This document shows, in pieces, positions 26,301-38,304 of a stretch of 64,000 bases of DNA; position 1 is the stretch's first letter; each line of letters opens with the position of its first letter. The notes beneath the pieces were generated by a model that was not told the DNA's origin, did no database searches, and saw nothing but the letters and a program-made list of their open reading frames with translations. The position numbers and the translations under genes were made by a program. Source of the DNA: Terana coerulea (Eukaryota; Basidiomycota; Agaricomycetes; Polyporales; Phanerochaetaceae); the NCBI GenBank assembly GCA_024811115.1, contig JAKOGH010000806.1:1-64000 (forward strand), given 5' to 3'.

Positions 26301-29300
26301 AGCCTTCTCAGCAATGGCAAGAGCCTGCAATGGCTTGTACGGGATGGGCATTCCGAGGGCCACAACCCGAGTGGGTGTACGCGCGGACACGCTGTCAGGC
26401 CAGCGGGGGTCCGTGCGCTGCGGCGCGCGTCCGGTACCTACTGTATCGAGATTTGACGTACGAGCGGGACAGGGACGCGCGAAGCCGGCGGTACCGCATT
26501 CGGTCGCCCTCGGACTCCGGCCGAGCAGCTGCCCCATCGGGCAAACGCGCCTCCCACCTTGCCACGTTGCTACCAATCGCGCGCGCCTCCTTTGAAGCCG
26601 ACTCGAGGGAGTAAAAGTACACAGGCACCAGTCTCCTACTCAGCTTTCGCCCCTCCGAGTGTGAGCAAGGGCGTGAGAATGCTTGGGCCCATTCGGGCCT
26701 CTCTCGCCGTTCCTCAACTCTTCAGGGCGGCTGGCGCCATATATTAGCGCGCGATTATGTCACCCCGGACTCATGTCCGGTCTCGCCGTGACCAGGCAGA
26801 GTTCATGCTCTCATTGGCTTTGTTGCTCAACCTGTGTGCTTCCAAGTGTGTGCAGAGCATCTCAAAACATGTTTGCTTACTATGGCATATTTTCATTAGC
26901 CAGATGAACAGTTTGTCCTAGAAAATGGCTGCATTTGGTGACCTAAGGTAGCAAAGAAAGCAAGGAACAAGAAGTTGACACATTTAGGCTGCAGGAAAAG
27001 GCTTAAATAAATTTCTATATCTTGTTGAACTACCTGTACATGTACCCATTGCAGCAGGTAGGTCAAAACGCATTTGGAAGCATACAAACTTTGCGCATGA
27101 CGGCAGTCCATGGGCCCACTGCGCCGAGACGCCTACCCCATTTAGGTCCTCCACGCGACCGATCCCGGCCGGTGAGGCTAGACGCCAACATATGGCGCCA
27201 GCCGCCCTGAAGAGTTGAGGAACGGCGAGAGAGGCCCGAATGGGCCCAGAAATTCTCACGCCCTTGCTCACACTCGGAGGGGCGAAAGCTGAGGTAGGAG
27301 ACTGCACAGGCACGACTGCTGGTTCTTTGACTCGGCGTATCTTCGCGGGCAGGCCTCGACGCGGAGCTGCAGAAGGACTGGCAGGGATACCAGGGCTGCC
27401 ATAACAACGATGCGATGCATGCCATCCCTCTCGCACCTGGATCTACTGGTACCCACACCGCTCGAACTTTACCATTTACTCCAGTGATTGGAACTGCTCT
27501 GGGATCAGGGTGGGCGGAGTACCACTGTGGCGTCAGAGTTTATCGATGGTGAGCCTTCAGCATCTTCGAAGTGGGTGTGCTTTGCGGACCGCGAATGTGC
27601 CTTTGGTTGCCGGTCAGCGAGACACTTCCGTATCACTATGATGTGTCCCCCAATCTGCCTGAATGCTGCCTGCAGAGATGACGCGCACGCTCATGTGTCA
27701 CTGCTGAGGCGGTGCCTCAGGCTTCTCATCCTTCCTTACTACAATATTCCGTGCCGTTTGCTGACCTTGTGCCCGTGTTTATCCTTGGCTATTCTAGGTC
27801 GCCAAAAATTTGCCGGCAGAGGTATGCCATTGCCACTTCCCCTATGGTAAGGTGAAACACAGAAGTCGTAAAGATCAAGGTACGCTCTCCGTAGGGGACC
27901 GTAGCACGGTCCCATGCGCACGAGAACGACCCTCGCCCACCGGTGGGCTGCCACTTGGCATGAACGTGCGCCATCACTTTCTCCTCGTACCTCTCCCCGC
28001 CTTCCGTGTCGACGCGCAAAAGATGGGCAGCGATGTGCGTGCCCTCGTCGCGAAGCCGCAGGGACGATTTTATTAAGCTTTTTGCAGATTGTCGGTTGTC
28101 GTCTCCACGGACGCCCTCCGTCCCGCCGCGCTCCCACGCATCGCACCATCCGCGCAATAATCGGGCATGGGCGACGTTCTGGCCGCCGCGTCTGCCCTCC
28201 CTCCGCGGCCATGGGCCCGTCACGGTGCTTCCGGCGGATCACTGGACGAATCGTGATGCGATCATGGCCTTCATTGTGCGTGTGGCCGTCGCGCGGCTCA
28301 ACTGACGTCTCCGGCGCAGCGAACCTCGTCCTCGTCATGCGTGCCCACAGGCAGCACTCGCGGCGCCGGACGCACATGCGGGCGGCGACGCGGGCAATGC
28401 GCACGGGCGTGCACCACTCCTCCTCCAGGGCCTGGTCGGGTCCGGGCAGGCCGCACTTTATCGAAGACAGTGCTGTGCCCGGATGATGTGTGCCCAGCTG
28501 GCCGAGATCGACGAGCTGTGCCATGAGCAAGACGATATCGCGTCTGACCCTATTGTTCAGCTCGTTCGGCCTCTGCCTGCGCTCGGGAAACACTCGCCTG
28601 CCTCTCGCGACGCCCGGCGCCCGCCGCTGCGGCGCCTCGCCATGTACGCAATGTGCGCATGCCCCCACCGACGGGCCTTCGCCGACGACGCCGCGGCGCA
28701 AATGCAGCGGCACAGCCCGCGCAGGACACACGCGCCGCGCCGCCATGGCTACTCTCGACTTCGCCAGGCAGCTGCCATTTGGGATATTCGCAGGACGAGC
28801 ATCCTGTCTGCCAATACGCGTAAGCCGCAGCAGTGATTCATTCCATTGAAACAGTCTGACAAGGCCTCATCTGCAAACTGGACTGTCCTTGGGAGCCTTC
28901 GTGAAAACTTCGGCGGGGCGGCAGTGTCGCCGAAACCAGCTGTGCGGGCTACTGGTATGCAGAGGCTCCGTCTGCTCCAGTGGGCTGCCCAGGCTTGCTC
29001 CAGTGCGATGGCCTGCGACGTCAATTCACGGAGGATCGCCTCCGAGACGGAAGTCTGCGTGCGGCGAGTTCATCCAGCGCAGGTGCGTCGCGGCCGCTGG
29101 GCCACCGACTCGGTCGTTCGAGGCGCGGACGCACAGCGCCGACGGCGGCGAGGACGACGTTGAGGGGAGAGGAGTCGTGCACGGGCGTCCTACACAGCAA
29201 AGTAGTGAGAATGCTGGCGACAGGCTCCTGCGCCGCGACGCTTCTGCGCTGGAGGCCGTCGCATGGAGAAGTGCGCGTCCGTCTCACTTTGCGTGGACAG

Positions 29301-31648
29301 CGTACGTGGTTATTTTACCCTGAGCGCCGCGCGGCCATGTGTGTACGAAAAGAAGGGCGGGTCAGCGGGTGCGGTTCTTCCAATCTACCCAAATTTTGCC
29401 CATTGAGTTCCCATGTTCGCCAATCGTCGCTCCCCGCCGCGGCGCATTTGTTATCGCTGCTCCTACTTCCACCGCGCGAATTTGCATTCGCGCCCGCCAT
29501 TCAAACGAGGCTCTTGCGCGGCGTATGTTCCTGTCTGTTTTTACGCCCCCCGCGAGGGTCGAGCGACCGCTTTTTCGGTCGGGCTGCAGCGTCGCGGCTT
29601 CCCATACTCACGTGCTTATCTCACGTCAACGTAACTGCGATGACGGCATGCGATAGCCCCGAGTGCGCACACCCAATGGCCGCGCCGCGTCCCCAGGGCT
29701 CCTGCCGTGTGTATGGACGCGACAGGCCTGTCGCTGACGCACCATCGCCACACGCGCGCAGCGCCCGCCCACGTCGATTTGAAAACCCGTTTGACCATTC
29801 GCTGGCCCGACGACAGCTGCTCCAAGCGAAATGCAGTCGCCCCTCAGGGTGCGCGGAGCGCGCGGCGGGCGGGCCGGGGCGACGCGAAGGGGCGGTTGGT
29901 GGACGGCGCGCGGGGCCCAGGCGCGGCCAGCCAGGTACGGCGGCGCGTGGGCTCCCGAGAATGGAAGGCGGGATGGAAGGCGGCGCCACACACGCGCCCA
30001 CTGCCGCAGCCCGCCCGCTTGGGGGCGGCCTGCGCGTCGTCCGACACAGCAGAGCGAGGGCCCTCGAGCTCGCGCTGCCTCCTGCTTCCGTTTGTGTGTG
30101 CGTGTGCGCGTTCCGTGCGGAGCCCGTCTGCGGACCAACAACTTAATGAAACGGATGAAACACCATGCACGGGGCAGGGCGCGCTTCGCGGGAGCAAAGC
30201 AGGGGCCCTTGCCAGACGGGCGGGCATCTCGTTCAGAGTTTGGGCTGTGAGGGGTGCGATGTCGTCCGTTTGCGCAGGGCAATGCGCCGTGGGGCTTCGC
30301 CTGGTGGCGTCTTTGCGTGGCGCTGCTGCGAGATGGGCCAATCACGGACAGAGGAGAGAGCTAGACGGGTGCGTCCGAGGGCATATGATGCTTGCCAACG
30401 CAGACGGCTTCTCTGGCGTGGCACGGCGAGGAGCGTGTTCAGGCTGGCAGTGCCCTGTCACGGTCGTATGCGGAGGCGTTGCCACTGCCGGGGGAGCAGG
30501 CTCAGACATGCATACATTGAGCAGAGTGACTCGATACGAATACGGTGCAACGTGCGCAGGACGACACGGATATGCGTCAGGGTGCGTCGAGGGGCGGCGC
30601 CAGACGCAGCGTCGCCCGTGCCGACGCCAATACATAAACCGCCTCTTGCGTGCTCCGCGCGAGAACCGGCTGGTGCAGCGGCGGGAAGCAGCTCGCCGAC
30701 GCGGGGGGTATTCAGTCGGCGAGGGGCTGGCTGGCGGGCGCGGCAACTTCCGAGGGGGATCCTCGTCCTGGGCGCACAGCGCGAGCTGACAAGGAAAAAC
30801 GACATGAGGCGAGGGCTCGGTTCGGCAGGGCTCGGCACCCCACCGCTCATGCGTTCCGCCGTTCGCGTATCGCCGAAAGAGGCAGTCGAGAAGAAAAGAA
30901 AGCGAGGGTGGAATGGGATACGTAAAGCCGGGCTATTCACCGTTGGTTATGGCAATATTTCCGCCCGTCTCGCGCGCGAGACGAGTGGGCGAGGCGAGAC
31001 GGGGGCGGCGTGTGCAAGCGGCGGCGCAAAGACTCTGCACAAATTTCAGCACGCGTAAACAGGACGGCGGCCAGTCGGGTGTGTCTGTCTGCTGTCTGTC
31101 TTCTCCGCGGGATCACGCTGCCCTTTGTGGCGGCGGGCAGCGGGCGGAAAAAAGCGCATCGCGACACAACTTTTTGGAAGTATGACACAACCGGGGTGGC
31201 AGCCTTGACAGGTTTCGTGCGCTGGCGTGGGACACGACGTCGTCGCCCGGGAAGGCGCGGGCGGCGAGCAGCGACTGACTGGTGCTGTGGCCAGTTGCCG
31301 TGACCGTGACCGGTGCCTTGTTCTTCTTTTTTCGTGACTGGGAAGAAGCGCATGGGGGGCGAGGCGTGTTTGCGCCTGTTTGCGGTCCAGAACCCAAGGC
31401 AGCGGTATGAGCGGGAGGGGCGCTAGAGCCCGATGGCACGCTAACCGCTTCTGGACGGCGGCACAGCCTGAGGGCCAGATTAAGGTTCGGACCGCTGGCA
31501 CCAGCTCCTCAGAGACCCCGGAATGGAGGGTTACTGCCTGGACCTTCCTTTTCTGGCGGCGTGTTTACATGGACGGTACAAAATCCCGGACTGGTTGGCG
31601 TGCGCTGGAAAGTTCGCCTGCCCCGTCATAGTATCAAGTCCTTCTGCT
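23394..31648. other. 8.3 kb GC-rich gene-free interval upstream of the GATA factor
   Basis: Long open frames occur on both strands, but they overlap heavily, are Arg/Ala/Pro-rich as expected of GC-rich noncoding DNA, and show no conserved motifs or splice-linked continuation. Examples are 27739-28746 minus and 29707-30789 plus. I therefore call none of them genes. The interval contains a delimited Mutator-like element (26629-27304) and a more AT-rich island around 26.8-27.1 kb within that element. The rest could hold regulatory DNA or noncoding transcripts for the GATA factor, but nothing in the sequence alone shows this. Confidence 0.5.
26629..27304. mobile_element. Non-autonomous Mutator-like element (TIR-MULE), 676 bp
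   Basis: Two inverted arms of about 120 bp, 26629-26748 and 27183-27304, match at over 95 percent, differing by one indel and a few substitutions. The outer ends are CAGTCTCCTAC and its complement GTAGGAGACTG. Immediately outside is a perfect 9-bp direct repeat, CACAGGCAC, at 26620-26628 and 27305-27313. Long terminal inverted repeats plus a 9-bp target duplication are the hallmarks of Mutator-like elements. The AT-richer core (about 26750-27180) has no credible transposase, so the copy depends on an element elsewhere in the genome. Confidence 0.82.
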
Positions 31649-33246
31649 ATGGACTTCCAATTCGACTCTTACGCTTCCTACTCTGACGCCTCCACCCCTC
31701 GCACTCCGTCGCCCAGGACTTCCGCCTCCTCCGACGACCTGCACTACCCCTCGCCAGGCTTCAAGCCCACCGTCGACGTCGCAGTCGCGCCATCCATTTT
31801 CGAGCCCAACGACGAACACGGCATCCAACCAGAGCCCCACGCCATTAAGGCCGCCGCATACATGCACAACGCACACTACAACAACGCGTCCTACCCGCCA
31901 CCGCCCGGTTCGCGGGGCTCTTTGTTGGACGAGCTCTACGACCATGACATGCCCGAGCAGAACATGCCCGCGGACATGTACCACCACCAGGAGCCCGCCT
32001 ACCACCACCACCCGCACCACTCACAACACCATCCCCACTCGCGCCACCAGGGCACCTGGCCCCTGCCGCAATCCGCGCACGGCGAGCACCTCCCGTCGAT
32101 GCGCCATCCGCACGACATCGCCATGGCTCGTCGCGCGACGTTCCCGTATGTCCGTCACGACGGCCGCGACACGCTGCCGTATCCTCCGCCGCCGTTCATG
32201 ACCGAGTCGCACTACGGCTCACGTGCGATGTACGGCGACCCGCTCCCGATGGAGATGCATCACATGGAGGGCGATTTCGCGCACAGTGTCCCCCTCACCG
32301 CCTCGCCTCACGCGTCCGGGTACGACATGATCAAGACGGAGGACTCGCCAGCGATCGTGCCGTCGCAGATGGGCTATTGCCGCCCGCCTTCGGCGGGCAT
32401 GCATGGCCTTCCTTGTCTCTCTCCGCACGCAGGACTCCTCGTGCAACACACAGACGACGCGGCGTCGAAGGAGACTCAGTATCTCCGGCGGCGGTGCTTC
32501 AACTGCCACACCACCGAGCCGCCCAGCTGGCGGCGGTCGACGCCTCAACCCGGGCAAGATCGTCTGCAACAAGTGCGGCTTGTACGAGCGCACGCATCTG
32601 CGGCCGCGCCCTCTGCGTTTCGACGAGTTGAGGGCGGGGAGCAAGACACGGAAGCAGCCGAAAGCCGCTGCGGGGAGTCCGAAGGTCGGCAAGTTGACGC
32701 CCGTCGTGAAGAAGGAGGCCCGAGAGAGTGCGGAGCCACTCCAGCGGCGATCGTCGGTGTCGTCGTCGAACGGCTCAGCGCCGTCAGTACAGGGTGGATC
32801 GAGTGACTGGGACGATTCTGGTGCGTCTGAGCCGTTCTGTTTCACCTTGCCTTCCACTGACAATTTTCCAGTCTCCCTCGCGTCATCAGGATCTCTGCCC
32901 AACTCGTCGTACAACTCTCCGGCTGTCTCGACATTTTCCATCCCCCGTGACTCTGCGTCACAGTCGCCCCCGCGGGACGGTGGTATTCGGCTACCGAACG
33001 CCCCGCTCTCGGACATCGCCTCGATGACGAACTCTCCCCGAACAGCGCCCCGCGAGCGCGTCTGGCCTCTCGCCGCCGACGCCCCGCAAGAACCCCAATG
33101 GCTACGACGCCTCGGCAGACTTTGGCTCACAGGTGCCGTCGATGCCCGAGGTGACTGGCTGGCAGAGCGTCCCGCTCGCGGACCTTGCGCCGTCGAAGCC
33201 CAAGTCGCGGAGCAACAGCTTGCGGAAAAGCGTCGCAGCAGCATGA
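31649..33246 (+). CDS. GATA-type zinc-finger transcription factor (two apparent 1-bp insertions)
   Basis: Sequence-specific nuclear regulator. The ATG at 31649 gives MDFQFDSYASYSDASTPRTP. The N-terminal half is Pro/His-rich, with a run of His near 31980-32040. The GATA finger begins CFNCHTTEPPSWRRST (from 32500) but breaks: one extra C at 32543-32544 shifts the frame, and the second half (LNPGKIVCNKCGLYERTHL) reads in the next frame. Rejoined, it is a C-X2-C-X19-C-X2-C finger with the basic arm RPRPLRFDE, the common Agaricomycete form. A Ser-rich region follows. A second insertion, in CCCC at 33036-33039, must be removed to read the end (SGLSPPTPRKNPNGYDASAD ... RSNSLRKSVAAA, stop 33244-33246). 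No introns. Isolated between two very long intergenic regions. Confidence 0.8.
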
Positions 33247-36200
33247 GCACATCCCTTCATACCCCATTCTCTTTCCTGCATAGACTTTTTTTTCTTCCTC
33301 GGATTTCGCTCTGCTGCTCATTCGCTACTGCTGGACCCGCGTGTACGCTGGGCTGTCCGCTCGTTCCTGCCACGCTACCGTACATGACCTCCAACCTCCC
33401 CGACTCCCCCCGGCTCGCGGCGGTTGTACATCCTCCCTTCACGGTCGACCCCGCCGGTGTATTTATTCGCAAAACGCGCACCCCTCTCGATACCGGTCTG
33501 CGACGAGCGTCGTCGCGAGGACGCCGCAAAACATCCGACCATTTGTACTCCACGCCACTTCAATGTATCCTCAGCTGCCACGCACGACGTATTTACCCCC
33601 ACATTGTCAAGATTCCCCGTACATTTCTTTCTGCTGTGCTGTTCATACTTATTGGGCCGACAGGGTCTTTTCTTTCTTGTCTCATTGTTTATTCAGGTTG
33701 GGTCTCGGGCACCATTATCGTCCTGTCGGACTCGCTATCTATTGGGCGTGTTCGTGCTACAGTCGCTGTTTTCTTTGTCTCTGAATCTCTGCATCGCATA
33801 CCAACCTTTGTAATCGTAGCCTAGCCATCCCACGAGAAATGAAAAGAGGATTCAAATCTGATCGCGCGCGGTTGTTCTATGGAAGACTTCTTGCGCCGGG
33901 ACATTACAAGGCCTGTGAGATAAGGAAACCCGTCGTCAAGAGCGAGGCAGGAAGCGTGGGCTTCTCACACGTCGACGTCCGTCAAGTCCGTCGAGCTAGA
34001 ATGACTGATGCTATAATGCCCGCGCACATACCGCTGCGGAGGTGGCCAGCGGTATTCTCGTCGCCGCGGCGGGCGGACAAGGTCGCGAAGGCGAGAAGGT
34101 GCGGGCGCGTGCGAAGGGACGAGGGACGTACGTAATGCGAAGGCACATGGCACAACGCGGCGGGGACCCTCGAACCGTGCTGCGCGGCCCCGGCGGCGGC
34201 GGCTCCGGCATGCACGGGGCACGGGGGAGCCTGCGCCTGCCGCGAGACGTGTGCGCAACTACGACGAGCACGGAGGCGAGGAAGCGCAGCGGAGGCGGCA
34301 GGCGGCGGCGAGCACGGAGGTGGAGCCCCGACCGGACACGCGATTCTGGGGTGCGCCCGTGCCTCCGCGCATCGGGGCCGGCCAGCCCCTGCGCACACAC
34401 CCTCGATCGCTGCTCGCGGCGCCATGCACGGCGTGCAGCGCACACTGCACAACCTGCGCCCCGGCGCGGCGGGCGGCGGCGCGCGCTCGCGGAAGCATTT
34501 TCCGCCCGGCCCCTGCAGCCCCGTTTCGCATGCGGCGGGCGTGGCGCGGCGCGGCGCCAGCCTCCCGGGCCCCCGCGTGGGTGTTTGTGTACCCGCCTGC
34601 GATAAGGCGCAATGGCTCGATCGGGCGACGGCCGCCGCCTGCGCTTGGCAGCGCCGCGCTCAGCCACTTATCTGCCCTGTGTTTCAATTCAATAATCCGT
34701 GCTCGGTGCACCTTGCACATGCTGTGCGCGCACACGTGGCGGGGCATTATGGGGCGGGCGACGCTGCAGCGAGCATCGGCGCGCTGCAGAGGCGGAATAT
34801 TTCCCCTGCTTTATCGCGTGTGTCGCGTGGGCGAGGGAGGCTAGGCTCAGCCCTCCGCGCCCGGTCCGCGAAGTCTAAACTGTTTTTCAGCCACGCCGCC
34901 GCTCTAGCACGTTCCCGCGCACGAGGGCGGTCGCGGGGCAGCGATATTAGGCTAGCGCCACGTAATAAGCGTGCTCGCTGCCTGATCAGCGGTGTTTGCG
35001 CTGGCGAGCCATCGACGAGCGCACACCAAAAAAAAAGGCCGAGGACGGCGGCGGCTCGAGTCCGCGGAGGAGAGGCCCCCTGTGGGAGGCGCGAGGCCCG
35101 CCGCGTGCGCCACGACGGACGGCTGATGCGCCTGCGAGGGCTTTGTGGCACGCGATCCGCGCCGCCATTGGCAGCCTGCACATCAGCCATCGACATCAAC
35201 AGATCAGGACGAGCTCTATCCAAGCTCAATCAGTGCGTGTCGCACGCTCGCGGATGACGAGGGCCCGTCGTCACCCATGCGGCCGCTACCCGTCGCAGGG
35301 GCGCACGGCTCGTGGCGCAGGCGCCCGTCGAGGGCGCATGGTCGTGGAAAGCTCGTCTGGAAGCCCCCAGCCTTCGCGGGATGTTCCTGCGGGCGCACGC
35401 GTCGTCATTCCACTGCCAGCTTCCAGGCCAGCCACCAGGGTCTGTCCCTGGAGCTTCTGCACGCTGTGAACGAGACGCCCACACAGGAATACGCCTCTCT
35501 AATAGCACTAAATTAGCTCTCTGCTATGTGCGATCTATGGAAGTCTGTGAGGCAGGTGGCATCGCAGGGCCGTGGCTGTATCCGACGGCGGTGTGCCCGC
35601 ACAACGCTCGCCACCGCCCAGCACCGGCCTCCATACATACCATGCGCAGGAGGTAGCGAGTCCGTTCGAAGGCGCACGCCACCCATGACTGCATGTCCCT
35701 GTACAATTGGAAATACGTTATCTACACCGGTCTCGCGTTCTGCCCTTCCTCGCCGCCGCGCCATGGGCCCATGGCGCGGCGCGAGGTCATGTGGGCTGCG
35801 TCGCTCTGCGCCCGCGGTTTCTCCGTCCGAGCGGCGGCGGTGCGCGCGAGAGGGTTCTGCCTGTCCGTGTCCTGCCTTAGTGCGCAGATGCCCTCGCCGT
35901 CGTCCTCTCTGGCGCGGGGCGTATTAGTGCATTGTGCACCTTTAGGTTTAGCCTTTGCACCGGCTCCAGTGGTTGGCTCTGACGTTATCTTATCCACTTG
36001 TTTCAACGCAGACGGCACGTGCGCAGCCGGCGTGAACCTTGCCTTGTCAAATGCACTAGCAGCGCATCCCGGTGCGGCTTAGCAGCTTGGACAGCACTTG
36101 CTGCCCAGACACATATCCTCGAGGCGTCGACTCTTGTACTTGCGTCCCCACCCTAGACTCATATCCGCGCTGTTGCTACCCTGTAGGACCCCTGCGGCCC

Positions 36201-38304
36201 TTGTCCTTCTCCGGCCCCTCGAGCATTCACCTTATTGGGCGGAGAATAACACGGACTACAGCGTCGTCTGAAATCGTGCTCCTGTGGGCCTCGAGGGCCA
36301 CACCCCAGGCGCGCGCGTGTGAATTTGCATATCCCCCGCCTCGTGTCGCCGCCCTGCTTCCAAAACCTACCCAGCTAATTGTACATGCGCAGGCGAGCCA
36401 AACCATACGCGGGGTTCGCGCATCATGTGTCGTTTGCAGGCCTCCAACCAGCTCGCTGCGCCTGCCAAGAATCCGGCCCCTTGGCGCGCCCGCGGCGGTC
36501 CTCTTCGGTTTCCAGCTAGCCAGCTGTCCACGCGGCGTGGATACTCGGAAAAAGCGTGCCAAAGTGTTTCAATTGTGTTCTGGAAGGATGGCAATAGTGA
36601 TTATTGACGTGTGTGTGGCCGTGGACGGGCCCGGCGCTCGGAGGTGATGAGTCAACGGGGCCAGCCTGCCACGCCAGTGCGCCCACAGTCTCGATCGCGC
36701 GCGTCGCGTCGCGGCCGTCCGGTGCGCGGAGGCTCGCGCCCTGCTGGAGGTGGGGGTGGGGCCGCGCGCACGTTTTGCAGGCTGCAGCGCAGGCACCTCC
36801 GCTCGTCGTCGACACCATACGTGCGCCCGCGGCTGCGGCCCCCAGCGTGCTTCCGCCCTTCTTCGTGCTTCGCGGTGCACCAGCGAGGGCCGCGACAAGG
36901 AAGCCCCGGTTGCGCCCATTCAACAGACAACATGCATCCCTGCCTCTGCGCGCGGGCGGACGTCATCGCGCCGGCGCCCGCTGGCAGGTGGCAGGTGGCG
37001 CTCCGCCGGCTGAGGAAGCCCGCGGGCGTGGGCTGCTGGACGTCGATGCCAGGGCTCTGGGCCCGCCGCTGGGCTGGGGGCGTGCCTTGTGCGTCCGCGC
37101 GACGAGATCATCGGTCACCTGGCGTGGGAACGCGTGTTGGGGCCTGTTGTGTTCGCGGGCGATGACGAATGCGGGCCGCTGGCACCATACATACTGCTTG
37201 GGCATAGTGTTACGAGCCCAGGCCGACCCGCGAGCGGTGACGGACGTTGCCCATACGAGGCGTATGCAGCGCAGAGGGGCAGCCGTCTCTGCTATTGTGA
37301 GCGCAATCCAGATGGCGGCACGCTAAGAGAGAGCACCAGTTGCGCCGGTGTTCGCGAGACGTCGTCGGGCACAACGGTCAGACACGCCGAGAGGCTTTGC
37401 GGAGCGTGTACGTACGCACATAGGGGCTGGGAGGCGGGCCGACGCCTGGTCTCACTGATCGTGTCTCGGCGACAGGAAAGGGGCAAGTCGCGGACGACCC
37501 CAGGACACTGACTGCACAGTCATCAGAGTGGCAGTACCTGCTTGGGTTCAATCAGCCAGTAAGGCACTTCGTTCTTCGTGAAACACCGAGCTCACCGTCG
37601 TCTTCTCTAAATAGTTCGCTTATAGAGCGCGAGGGTGTGAGCCAGCAGGTCTAAGCGGCCGCAGGGTGATGTAGGCGCAGCGTGCGCCATGCGTAGACTC
37701 AAGGTGGCGTAATGAGTTTGTCAGGGTTGAACGAGATCGACGCAGGCCAGGCGATTCGATCAAAGGTAGAGGCATGGTGGCGCTCCCGGTGATGCGGAAA
37801 CAAAACATCGTTTGCGCACAGCAACGACCTACGGTGATGCGCTGTATCGATCGCTGAACTTGTTGTATACACGCATGATCGGCACCGAGGTATTTTATGA
37901 GTAAACATCAAGATGTACAATAGCAAACCTATGAACCCACTTGTCATCACAAACCAAGATGAGCATGCATCTCTTGAACGTACGTTTTAGCTCATGACTA
38001 GCACTGTTATATTCGGCGTTTTACGGTAAATACTCAACATTTGGTTGCATTGTTCTTTTCTGTCGGAGGACGAGCACGGTGGACGGCATGGAGGTGAAAA
38101 GACAACCGCGAGTGAAGGCGCTAAGCGCAAAGAGCACAGGCATGTGATTTACCATAAAAGGAAGTCCCGCCCGTCGGGCAGCGATAGACGCACGGGACAA
38201 CCTGAAAGCTCGCATGCACGCTCCACGCAGCGGCCGTCCACCACCAACCCACGAATTACCTTGCGACCGACGGCGAAAGACCTCTCACACCCCCCGCGAC
38301 GACC
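33247..38304. other. 5.1 kb GC-rich gene-free interval downstream of the GATA factor
   Basis: As in the upstream interval, the open frames here are overlapping, low-complexity and without motifs. It contains a 39-bp near-perfect palindrome (35748-35786). A pyrimidine-rich stretch just after the GATA stop (33.25-33.8 kb) is probably its 3' UTR. I recognise no gene. Confidence 0.45.
35748..35786. repeat. 39-bp near-perfect palindrome
   Basis: The core 35755-35780 is a perfect 26-bp palindrome centred on CCATGGGCCCATGG. The outer six bases on each side also pair (CCTCGC with GCGAGG) after a single unpaired C at 35754. There is no loop. It could extrude as a cruciform or be a dimeric protein-binding site. 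Function unknown. Confidence 0.75.

Noticed and set aside
27739..28746. 335-codon minus-strand open frame in the GC-rich interval
   Set aside because: Arg/Pro/Ala-rich, overlapped by equally long frames on the other strand, no motif, no splice continuation. Expected by chance in very GC-rich DNA.
29707..30789. 360-codon plus-strand open frame in the GC-rich interval
   Set aside because: Same reasons: low-complexity translation and several overlapping frames of similar length on both strands.
34042..35257. Long plus- and minus-strand open frames downstream of the GATA gene
   Set aside because: They mirror each other on both strands and contain mainly Arg, Ala and Pro; no family resemblance.
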